This document shows, one piece after another, positions 18,909 to 26,153 of a stretch of DNA of 64,000 bases. Numbering within the stretch: position 1 is the stretch's first letter; each line of letters begins with the position of its first letter. The notes under the pieces are model-generated. The model made no database searches. It was not told the origin of the DNA and saw nothing but the letters and a program-made list of their open reading frames with translations. This DNA comes from Alphaproteobacteria bacterium (GTDB taxonomy: Bacteria > Pseudomonadota > Alphaproteobacteria > Caulobacterales > Parvularculaceae): assembly GCA_030426465.1 (NCBI GenBank), contig JAUHYK010000001.1:1-64000 (forward strand), read 5' to 3'. The position numbers and the translations under genes are program-made.

Positions 18909-19349
18909 TTAGGGCGATTCGGCCTCTTTCACCTGCGCTTCTTCCCCAGCCTTGAAGACCAACATCGCGCTCGCGAAGTAATTGATGAAGACAGTGACGG
19001 CGATGGCGGAAAATTTGGCGAGGAAAGGCCCGATCAGCGGCGCGAGCCAGAAAACCAGCCCTGTGGAAATCGCCAGGGACAAAAGGTGGGCGGCGCAGAA
19101 TTTGCCGTATCCCCGAAGCGACAACGCCGCCGGGCCATTCGCACCACGGAACGTGACCCGCGAATTGACAACATAGCTGAAGGGGTTGGTGACGCCGAAA
19201 GCGATGATATTGGCGATCGCAGGGGGCACGCCCAACAACACGCCGGCGCTGTAGACAGTGAAATCGACGATCGTGTTGGCGACGCCCACAAGGCCGAAGA
19301 GGATAAGGCCGCGCCCGTGTTGTCTGACTTTCTCGGGATATGAGGTCAC
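18909..19349 (-). CDS. GtrA family membrane protein
   Basis: A 146-residue protein with four hydrophobic helices and GtrA signatures: FGLVGVANTIVDFTVYS, FGVTNPFSYVVNSRVTF and FINYFASAMLVFKAG. GtrA proteins are thought to flip polyprenyl-phosphate-linked sugars across the inner membrane. The start codon overlaps the stop of the upstream GT2 gene by four bases (ATGA), so the two are coupled. With the GT2 enzyme (polyprenyl-phosphate glycosyltransferase) and a GT87-type enzyme this makes a plausible three-part envelope glycosylation system. Confidence 0.92.
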   Translation of the reverse strand: MTSYPEKVRQHGRGLILFGLVGVANTIVDFTVYSAGVLLGVPPAIANIIAFGVTNPFSYVVNSRVTFRGANGPAALSLRGYGKFCAAHLLSLAISTGLVFWLAPLIGPFLAKFSAIAVTVFINYFASAMLVFKAGEEAQVKEAESP

Positions 19350-20410
19350 GCCAAGGACCGTCCGGCTGATGCCGCGCCCGTGTCATCTGTGAGCGTCTCG
19401 CCTGTTGCAGCTTCTACGGAAGACGCCTCGACCGCATTGGTAAAATAGAGCGGACGCTGTTTCGTTTCGTTGAAAACCCGCCCGAGATATTCGCCCATCA
19501 CGCCGAGCACCATCAACTGCACGCCGCCAAGAAAAAGCGTGAGCGCGGCGAGCGTTGCAAAACCCTGCACCGGGTCGCCGAAAATAAGCTTTTTCACAAT
19601 GTAGAAGGCGCCCAGTAGAAATGCGAAGCCCGCAACAACAAACCCCAGATAGGAGGAAAGCTTCAACGGCGCCAGCGTCGATGATGTCATACCTTCAAGC
19701 GAGAGATTCCAGAGCTTCCAGTAATTCCATTTCGTTGTCCCTGCTTCACGGGACGCGCGATCATATTGAACAATTGTCGAAGGAAACCCGGCCCAGGCGA
19801 AAACGCCCTTCATGAAACGATGCCGCTCTCGCAGGGCGCAAACCGCATCCACCACCTTGCGACTCATCAGACGGAAATCACCGACATTTTCCGGAATGGG
19901 GGTCGGTCCCACATGACGCATCATGCGATAAAAGGCCGACGCGGTCGCTTTTTTCAGCCAGCTTTCACCGGCGCGCGTCAATCTTTGTCCGTATACGACG
20001 TCATATCCCTGACGCCATCCGGCGATCATATCCTCAATCACATAGGGCGGGTCCTGAAGATCGGCGTCCATAACAACGACAGCGTCGCCGCGCGCATGGT
20101 CAAGCCCGGCGGTAAGCGCGATTTCTTTTCCGAAATTGCGGCTCATATCCACAATCGTCGTATTGGGGTGAACACTCCGCAGCTCACGCATCCTTAGAAG
20201 GGTGAGATCGCGGCTGCCGTCATTGACGAAGACAATCTCAAACGGCTGGGCGAGCCGGCGCATGGTTTTCGCGACGGCCTTGTGAAAAGCGACGATCGTA
20301 TCCGCCTCGTTATAGGCAGGGCAGACGATAGACAAAAGCGCCGGCGCCGTTTGTGGGCGTGGCCTAACGCCGATCTCCGGATCAGTAATGTCATTCGGGG
20401 CTGACGGCAT
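19346..20410 (-). CDS. GT2 family polyprenyl-phosphate glycosyltransferase (copy 1)
   Basis: A 354-residue GtrB/DPM-like enzyme. The GT2 domain has LLSIVCPAYNEADTIVAFHK, VNDGSRD, MSRNFGKEIALTAGL and the DxD-type VVVMDADLQDPP. Two C-terminal membrane helices (SSYLGFVVAGFAFLLGAFYI and LFLGGVQLMVLGVMGEYLG) anchor it. Family members load a sugar from a nucleotide sugar onto undecaprenyl phosphate on the inner face. I chose the ATG with a GGAAAG site; the frame allows an upstream TTG. Its product runs into GtrA by ATGA overlap. It is paralogous to the GT2 gene at 21790-22839. Confidence 0.93.
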   Translation of the reverse strand: MPSAPNDITDPEIGVRPRPQTAPALLSIVCPAYNEADTIVAFHKAVAKTMRRLAQPFEIVFVNDGSRDLTLLRMRELRSVHPNTTIVDMSRNFGKEIALTAGLDHARGDAVVVMDADLQDPPYVIEDMIAGWRQGYDVVYGQRLTRAGESWLKKATASAFYRMMRHVGPTPIPENVGDFRLMSRKVVDAVCALRERHRFMKGVFAWAGFPSTIVQYDRASREAGTTKWNYWKLWNLSLEGMTSSTLAPLKLSSYLGFVVAGFAFLLGAFYIVKKLIFGDPVQGFATLAALTLFLGGVQLMVLGVMGEYLGRVFNETKQRPLYFTNAVEASSVEAATGETLTDDTGAASAGRSLA

Positions 20411-20433
20411 AAGGCGGCGCTTTCCAAAAGGTT

Positions 20434-20487
20434 GGTTAACCACTTCCAAACTAAACCTTTCTTTATTTCCCAGAGGTAAACGGAAAG
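20434..20487. promoter_or_regulatory. Conserved divergent intergenic block, copy 1
   Basis: The spacer between the divergent GT2 (copy 1) and GT87 (copy 1) genes carries GGTTAAC at 20434-20440 and a 40-base stretch at 20448-20487. That stretch is identical to one at 22878-22917 in the second GT2/GT87 spacer. It begins AAACTAAACC and ends GTAAACGGAAAG, four bases before the GT87 ATG. The two proteins on each side have diverged clearly, so this identity points to a preserved regulatory site or to recent gene conversion. It includes AGAGG, a plausible ribosome site about 15 bases upstream of the GT87 start, and AT-rich promoter-like sequence. Confidence 0.6.
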
Positions 20488-20491
20488 ACGT

Positions 20492-21793
20492 ATGACCGTA
20501 GAGATCGCCAGCCCTGCGCCCTCCTCCGGCGATGCGTCCAGCGCGCCGTCCGGAGGCTTCGCTGCGCGCTATCCCTTACTTTACGGGCTTGCGACCAATC
20601 CCGGCCCGAAAGTCTTGTGGATCGCGAGCGCCGTTGCGCTCCTGCTCTATGGCGCCACCTTTGCGCAGACTGTGCTTGCGTCGAAGGGCTTCGTCATATC
20701 CGACATCGCGGTCGTCGGCGGCGATTTCACGACATTCTGGATCGCGGCCAAAACCCTTTTCACCGACGGTCCGCTCGCGCTCTACCAGCCGGATATGTTG
20801 AATACGCGACTTGAAGCGGCCTTTCCGTTGGGCCGGGATGTCATGCTTTTCTGGCAATATCCGCCCACTTTCTATTTCATCGTGGCGCCGCTGGCTTTCC
20901 TGTCCTATCCCGCAGCGCTTTGCGGCTGGATGGCGGTCACCAGCAGCTTTGCCGGCGCAGCGCTTGCCAGCCTTTGGCGCAACAAAACCCCGCTGATTGT
21001 GGCCTTCGCCTCCGCCGCCGCATGGCAGGCCTGGATTACAGGACAGACGGGGTTCCTCACAGCCGCCCTGATGACCTTGGCCGCGGGCTGGGCCGACCGG
21101 CGGCCCGTTATTGCGGGCATCGCAGCCGGTCTTTTAACGGTGAAACCGCAGCTCGGCCTTTTGATCCCCGTCGCCTACGCCGCCGCCGGATGTTGGCGCG
21201 CCTTTGGCGCGGCCGCGGTCACCGCCATCCTGCTAGCAGGGTTGAGCGTCCTCTTCTTCGGCGTTGAGAGCTGGATAGGGTTTTTTGACGCGATGGGCGC
21301 CCAGGGCGCGCGCTTGAGCCTGTCGAGCTTCCCCCAATATAAGCTGATCACGCCTTACGGCTTTCTGACCACTTTGGGGACGCCTGCAGCGCTGGCGATT
21401 GCCATTCAGGGCTTAGTAGCATTTGCTCTTGCAGCATTTGTTTCTGGGGTCTGGCGAAAAAGCCCGTCATGGGAGACCCGCCTGATCGCGCTGGCCGCCG
21501 CTACACCGCTGGCGGCGCCTTATGTGTTTTATTACGAAGCGCCGATCTTTTTCGCGGCGATGATCATGCTCGCGAAATGCGGGATGGAACGCGGCTGGCT
21601 GCGTTTTGAAAAACAGGCCTTGATGGCCTTGTGGATTCTGCCGGCCTTCGCACCCGGACCGGACTGGCTGCCCATTTCAGCGTTGATCGCCTTCGCCGCA
21701 TTCGGTCTTTGCGCCCGCCGCGTCCTTCATGACTGTCCGCTGGGCTTAAGCGACTACAGCTTTCCTGCAAAGAATAATGGACTTGCCGCCTAG
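20492..21793 (+). CDS. GT87 (DUF2029) polyprenyl-phosphate-dependent glycosyltransferase, copy 1
   Basis: A 433-residue multi-spanning GT-C-type protein. The family loop GGDFTTFWIAAKTLF carries the acidic residue after the first helix; FWQYPPTFYFIVAPLAFL, WITGQTGFLTAALM, LLTVKPQLGLLIPVAYA and YVFYYEAPIFFAAMIMLA are further DUF2029 blocks. Enzymes of this class use polyprenyl-phosphate sugars on the periplasmic side. It is divergent from GT2 copy 1 and convergent with GT2 copy 2, with which it shares a CTAG stop overlap. It is paralogous to 22922-24208. Confidence 0.88.
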   Translation: MTVEIASPAPSSGDASSAPSGGFAARYPLLYGLATNPGPKVLWIASAVALLLYGATFAQTVLASKGFVISDIAVVGGDFTTFWIAAKTLFTDGPLALYQPDMLNTRLEAAFPLGRDVMLFWQYPPTFYFIVAPLAFLSYPAALCGWMAVTSSFAGAALASLWRNKTPLIVAFASAAAWQAWITGQTGFLTAALMTLAAGWADRRPVIAGIAAGLLTVKPQLGLLIPVAYAAAGCWRAFGAAAVTAILLAGLSVLFFGVESWIGFFDAMGAQGARLSLSSFPQYKLITPYGFLTTLGTPAALAIAIQGLVAFALAAFVSGVWRKSPSWETRLIALAAATPLAAPYVFYYEAPIFFAAMIMLAKCGMERGWLRFEKQALMALWILPAFAPGPDWLPISALIAFAAFGLCARRVLHDCPLGLSDYSFPAKNNGLAA

Positions 21794-22839
21794 GCGACAG
21801 ACGAGACCGACAAGGGGTTGTGGGCATCTTGCGACGACGCCTCGACGGTAGAGGTTTCAATGCTCGTCGTGAAATAAAGCGGGCGCTGTTTTGTTTCATT
21901 GAATATCCGGCCGAGATATTCGCCCATCACGCCCAGCACCATGAGCTGTAAGCCGCCCAAAAACAGAACCAGCGCAGCGAGCGTCGGGAAGCCCGGCGCC
22001 GGATCGCCCACCATCGCAGCTTTTACAACCACGAAAAATCCGTACACAAAGGAAAGCGCCGCGACGGCGGTCCCGATATAGGTGGAGATTTTTAGAGGCG
22101 CCAATGTGTGCGACGTAACGCCCTCAATCGAGAAATTCCAGAGCTTCCAGAAGCTCCACTTCGACGCGCCGGCATGACGCGTTTCCACATCAAACGGAAC
22201 CGCCTTGGCGGGAAAGCCGACCCAGGCGAAAACGCCCTTCATAAAACGGTGATGCTCACGAACAGAACGCACTGCATCCGCCGCCTGACGGCTCATAAGG
22301 CGAAAGTCGCCTGCATTGGGTGGAATAGGAGAACGCCCGATGCTGTTCATAATCCGATAAAACGCGGTCGCCGTTGCGCGGCGCAGGAAACCTTCATCTT
22401 CGCGGCCCCGGCGCTGCCCATAAACAACGTCATAGCCTTCGCGCCAACCGGCGATCATCTCCTCGATCACTTGCGGCGGGTGCTGAAGATCGGCGTCGAT
22501 AATGACCACGGCGTCGCCGCGCGCATGATCGAGACCGGCGGAGACCGCCACTTCCTTGCCGAAATTGCGGCTGAGATCGATGATTGTCGTATTGGGATGA
22601 ACCCCGCGCAACTCGCGCATTTTCAGGATTGTATCATCGCGGCTGCCGTCATTGACGAAGACCACCTCAAAAGGCTGCGCGATATGGCGCATGACCTTCG
22701 CCACCGCCTTGTGAAACGGAATGATGTTTTCCGCCTCGTTAAAGGCGGGACAGACAATCGACACGAGCGCGGGCGCGGTTTCTGCGCGCGGACGCAAGCC
22801 CGGTGGGGCTTCACTTGTCGTGTTCTGGCTCGGCGTCAT
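21790..22839 (-). CDS. GT2 family polyprenyl-phosphate glycosyltransferase (copy 2)
   Basis: A 349-residue paralogue of the GT2 gene at 19346-20410 with the same architecture: ALVSIVCPAFNEAENIIPFHK, VNDGSRDDT, LSRNFGKEVAVSAGL, VVIIDADLQHPP, then two membrane helices and the same GVMGEYLGRIFNETKQRP tail. No gtrA follows this copy; it ends head-on against GT87 copy 1, with both TAG stops sharing CTAG. A different acceptor or sugar is possible, but sequence alone does not tell. Confidence 0.93.
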   Translation of the reverse strand: MTPSQNTTSEAPPGLRPRAETAPALVSIVCPAFNEAENIIPFHKAVAKVMRHIAQPFEVVFVNDGSRDDTILKMRELRGVHPNTTIIDLSRNFGKEVAVSAGLDHARGDAVVIIDADLQHPPQVIEEMIAGWREGYDVVYGQRRGREDEGFLRRATATAFYRIMNSIGRSPIPPNAGDFRLMSRQAADAVRSVREHHRFMKGVFAWVGFPAKAVPFDVETRHAGASKWSFWKLWNFSIEGVTSHTLAPLKISTYIGTAVAALSFVYGFFVVVKAAMVGDPAPGFPTLAALVLFLGGLQLMVLGVMGEYLGRIFNETKQRPLYFTTSIETSTVEASSQDAHNPLSVSSVA

Positions 22840-22863
22840 GGAAAAGCGCTCTTCAAAGCAGTC

Positions 22864-22917
22864 GGTTAACCGGCCCTAAACTAAACCTTTCTTTATTTCC
22901 CAGAGGTAAACGGAAAG
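22864..22917. promoter_or_regulatory. Conserved divergent intergenic block, copy 2
   Basis: This is the spacer between divergent GT2 copy 2 and GT87 copy 2. GGTTAAC at 22864-22870 and 40 identical bases at 22878-22917 match copy 1 in the same order, and the block again ends four bases before the GT87 ATG. TTAA at 22866 is followed after seven bases by TAAAC, one mismatch from a CtrA box; copy 1 has CAAAC there, so I do not call a CtrA site. Confidence 0.6.
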
Positions 22918-22921
22918 CGTC

Positions 22922-24208
22922 ATGACCACAGACGCCGCCAGTTCCGCTCCACCCCATGCCGAGGGGCCCATACCGGCGCCCGGCGGGTTCGCCGAGCGCT
23001 ACCCCCTTTTATATGCGCTCTTTGGCGCGCCTTCGCCGAGGACAATCCTCCTAGTCTCGCTGTTCGCCTTTGCGCTTTACGCGACCATCATCATCCGGGG
23101 GGCGGTCGAATCGGAAAATTTCGTCCTGCCCGGCGTCGCCGTGATCGGCGGGGACTTCACCGTTTTCTGGATGGCGGCAAAGAGCCTTTTCGCCGAGGGG
23201 CCGGGCGCGTTGTATCAGCCCGGCGCGCTGAACGACCGCCTCGAGGCGGCGTTTCCCACCTACGGATCGTTCTCACTGTTCTGGCAATATCCGCCGACGA
23301 TCTATTTTCTGGTCGCTCCGCTCGCCGCCTTGCCTTATCCCGCGGCGCTCGCCGCTTGGGGCGCTGCAACCGCAGGGTTCGCCGCCGGCGCGATCAGAAG
23401 CCTGTGGCGCACGCGCCTGCCGCTGATTGTCGGGTTCGCCTCAGCCGCCGCCTATCAGGGGTGGATCACCGGCCAGACCGGATTTTTGACGGCGGCGCTT
23501 TTGGCGCTCGCTGCGGGACATGCCGACCGGCGCCCCCTGATCGCAGGAATCGCGGCCGGGCTCCTCACCTTCAAGCCACAGCTTGGCCTTCTCATTCCTG
23601 TCGCCTACGCCGCCGCGGGATGCTGGCGCGCTTTCGGCGCGGCGGCGGTGACGGGTGTATTGATGGCGGGTCTTAGCGTTCTTTTCTTTGGCGCAGACAC
23701 ATGGATCGCCTTTTTCGACGCCATCACCGCTCATGGCGAGCGCATGAGCGAATTGATCTTTCCCAATCACAAGCTGATTACGCCCTACGGGTTTTTCATG
23801 ACCCTTGGCGCGCCTTCCTCACTCGCCTTCGCCGTGCAGGGCGCAGCCAGCCTTGCGCTCGGCGTCTTCGTTTTCATGGTGTGGAAACGGAGCGATGCGT
23901 GGGAGACGCGCCTGTTCACGCTCATCCCCGCCGCCGCGCTGGCGACGCCTTATGCGTTTTATTATGAAGCACCCATATTCATCCCGGCGCTGATGGTTCT
24001 TGCAAAACGCGCCATGGACAAAGGCTGGCTGCCTTTCGAAAAACAGGCGCTGATCGCCTTGTGGTTTTTGCCGGTGCTGACGCCGGGGCCCCACGCGATC
24101 CCGGTTCCGGCGATGATCGCCTTCGCCTCCTTCACGCTCTGCGCGCGTCGCGCGGCGCATGAATGCGAGTTTAAATTCCCTCGATTCAGAACCTTCTCAA
24201 ACGCATAG
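22922..24208 (+). CDS. GT87 (DUF2029) polyprenyl-phosphate-dependent glycosyltransferase, copy 2
   Basis: A 428-residue paralogue of 20492-21793 with matching blocks in order: GGDFTVFWMAAKSLF, FWQYPPTIYFLVAPLAAL, WITGQTGFLTAALLALAAG, LLTFKPQLGLLIPVAYA and YAFYYEAPIFIPALMVLA. Conservation is highest in the middle and lower at both ends, as expected for an older duplication. It belongs to the second divergent GT2/GT87 module. Confidence 0.88.
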   Translation: MTTDAASSAPPHAEGPIPAPGGFAERYPLLYALFGAPSPRTILLVSLFAFALYATIIIRGAVESENFVLPGVAVIGGDFTVFWMAAKSLFAEGPGALYQPGALNDRLEAAFPTYGSFSLFWQYPPTIYFLVAPLAALPYPAALAAWGAATAGFAAGAIRSLWRTRLPLIVGFASAAAYQGWITGQTGFLTAALLALAAGHADRRPLIAGIAAGLLTFKPQLGLLIPVAYAAAGCWRAFGAAAVTGVLMAGLSVLFFGADTWIAFFDAITAHGERMSELIFPNHKLITPYGFFMTLGAPSSLAFAVQGAASLALGVFVFMVWKRSDAWETRLFTLIPAAALATPYAFYYEAPIFIPALMVLAKRAMDKGWLPFEKQALIALWFLPVLTPGPHAIPVPAMIAFASFTLCARRAAHECEFKFPRFRTFSNA

Positions 24209-24247
24209 CAAACTCGCTAGCCCTTTGCAGCCAGCGATAGTAGAGCT

Positions 24248-24853
24248 TTAAAAAGGACGGCGGGATTTCATCGCGGCGGCCAGCGTTCCCTCATCGAGAT
24301 AATCAAGCTCGCCGCCGACGGGCACGCCCTGCGAAAGCCGGGTAACGGTAAGCCCCGAGGTTTCGAGATGTTCGGTCAGATAATGCGCCGTAGTCTGACC
24401 ATCGACCGTCGCCGGGAGCGCCAAGATAATTTCACTGATCAGCCCGTCTTTGGCCCGCGCGATGAGCGAGCCGAGATTGAGATCATCGGGGCCGATCCCG
24501 TCGAGCGGCGAGAGCAGTCCGCCGAGCACATGATAACGGCCTTTATGGGCGCCAGCGCGCTCCAGCGCCCAGAGATCGCCCACATCCTGAACCACACAAA
24601 GAATGGATGAGTCGCGATCCTGATCAGCGCAGACGGCGCAAGGGTCAATCGAGTCCCAGTTGCCGCAGACCGCGCAGGCTTTGACTTTGTTCGCCGCATC
24701 ATCGAGGGCGAAAGCGAGCGGACGCATCACCGGATCGCGTTTTTTCAAAAGATAAAGCGCAGCGCGCTTGGCCGAACGCGGCCCCAGCCCCGGCATCTTG
24801 GCGAGGAGGTCAATGAGGCGCTGTAACTCGGGACCGATGGGAGACGCGGGCAT
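24248..24853 (-). CDS. recR: Recombination protein RecR
   Basis: RecR, 201 residues from the ATG of [11 protein letters not shown]; a TTG seven codons earlier is also open. It acts with RecF and RecO to load RecA on gapped DNA. The helix-hairpin-helix ([17 protein letters not shown]), a four-Cys zinc finger ([16 protein letters not shown]) and the Toprim domain ([18 protein letters not shown]) appear in order. recR normally follows ybaB and dnaX; here a DUF4386 gene on the opposite strand splits it from them by about 1 kb. Confidence 0.97.
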   Translation of the reverse strand: MPASPIGPELQRLIDLLAKMPGLGPRSAKRAALYLLKKRDPVMRPLAFALDDAANKVKACAVCGNWDSIDPCAVCADQDRDSSILCVVQDVGDLWALERAGAHKGRYHVLGGLLSPLDGIGPDDLNLGSLIARAKDGLISEIILALPATVDGQTTAHYLTEHLETSGLTVTRLSQGVPVGGELDYLDEGTLAAAMKSRRPF

Positions 24854-25047
24854 GAGGACGCTTTCACTAGGCAATCACAAAAGGTGTTTATGCTGCCTTC
24901 CGCCGTGGACTGGCAAGCCATCGATTTGCCCTCGCGCAGGATTGATCCCTCCGGCATTCCTACCGGTCTGCCGCAAAAGCCTTGCCGCCGCACCCATCAT
25001 CCCAAATACTGCCTCGAAATTGTTTGGAATATGCAGAGGAGAGAACC

Positions 25048-25758
25048 ATGGCCGCAGCGCCGGAAACATCGAATGCAACGCTCGGCCGGCTCGCCGGCGC
25101 CGCCTATGTGAGCCTTGTGATTACCGGCATTTTCGCGCTCGCCTATACGCCAAAAAAGCTGGGACTTTCTTCCGACGATCCGCAAGCCGTTTATAACGCG
25201 ATTAGCGAGGCGACATTCTTTTACAGCGCGAGCGTGGTGACGGAACTTGTCTGCTATGCGCTGTTCGCAATTGTCGGCGTGTTTTTATATCGCCTGTTCT
25301 CCTCGCGCGCGCCGTCTTTGTCGCTGATCATGCTGGTGCTCGTCGCGGCGAGCGTGCCGATTTCTTACATAGCCATGGCGCAAAAGGTTGAAGTGCTCGA
25401 CATTGCGCGCGGGTCGGGCGATTTCGCAGCCCTTGCCGCCAGCGAACGTCCGGCGGCGGTTGCGGAGATGCTGAACGCCTATTCAGCCTATACGAGCATG
25501 GCGGAAATTTTCTGGGGCTTGTGGCTGATCCCCTTTGGCATGCTGGTTCTGAAAACCCGCTATATTCCGCGTCTTCTCGGCCTGCTGTTGGTGCTCGGCG
25601 GGCTTGGCTATATCGCCAATGATTTCGGGCCGATGCTCTTTCCAGCCTATAAGGGCACGATGGCTTACGACATCGCCTCAATGCCTTCTTCCTTTGGCGA
25701 GATCGGCGCGGCGCTGTGGCTGCTTATCTTCGGCGCAAAGAAAGATGAGACCGCATAA
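25048..25758 (+). CDS. DUF4386 domain membrane protein
   Basis: A 236-residue integral membrane protein with about six hydrophobic helices. GRLAGAAYVSLVITGIFAL at the N-terminus, the short loop with SSDDPQAVYNAISEA and the C-terminal LGLLLVLGGLGYIANDF match the DUF4386 pattern. No function is established for that family. The ATG follows a GAGGAGAG site. It interrupts the usual dnaX-ybaB-recR gene order from the opposite strand. Confidence 0.85.
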   Translation: MAAAPETSNATLGRLAGAAYVSLVITGIFALAYTPKKLGLSSDDPQAVYNAISEATFFYSASVVTELVCYALFAIVGVFLYRLFSSRAPSLSLIMLVLVAASVPISYIAMAQKVEVLDIARGSGDFAALAASERPAAVAEMLNAYSAYTSMAEIFWGLWLIPFGMLVLKTRYIPRLLGLLLVLGGLGYIANDFGPMLFPAYKGTMAYDIASMPSSFGEIGAALWLLIFGAKKDETA

Positions 25759-25832
25759 ACCTAGCCGATCATCCCGTACCCGATGCGGCGCGTCAGCGCT
25801 GCTTCGCAGAAACGGGATGACCGGAGAGTGGT

Positions 25833-26153
25833 TTAAAACGGCAGCTTCATGCCCGGCGGCAGCGGCAGGCCCGCCGTCATTTTTTTCATGTGTTCTTCGG
25901 TTTCTTTTTCGAGCTTTGATTTCGCATCGTTGATGGCTGCGGCGATGAGGTCTTCGAGGATTTCGGCCTCGTCTTCCTTCATCAAGGAGCGCTCGATGGC
26001 GACGGCCTTTGCGTAGCCCTTGCCGTTCAGCACGACCTTCACCATGCCGGCGCCAGCCTCGCCCGTCGCCTCGATATCGGCGAGTTGCTCCTGCATTTCC
26101 TGCATCTTGGCCTGCATCTGGCCGGCCTGCTTCATGATCTCGTTCAAATCCAT
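25833..26153 (-). CDS. YbaB/EbfC family nucleoid-associated protein
   Basis: A 106-residue DNA-binding protein of the YbaB/EbfC family: LNEIMKQAGQMQAKMQEMQE at the N-terminus, then the strand-rich GMVKVVLNGKGYAKAVAIE and a C-terminal helix ending in MTAGLPLPPGMKLPF. It forms dimers that coat DNA, and the gene is almost always beside dnaX. Its ATG overlaps the TAA stop of dnaX by one base, so coupled translation is likely. Confidence 0.95.
   Translation of the reverse strand: MDLNEIMKQAGQMQAKMQEMQEQLADIEATGEAGAGMVKVVLNGKGYAKAVAIERSLMKEDEAEILEDLIAAAINDAKSKLEKETEEHMKKMTAGLPLPPGMKLPF

Noticed and set aside
24208-24248. Terminator between GT87 copy 2 and recR
   Set aside because: No stem with a T tract is visible in the 40-base convergent gap.
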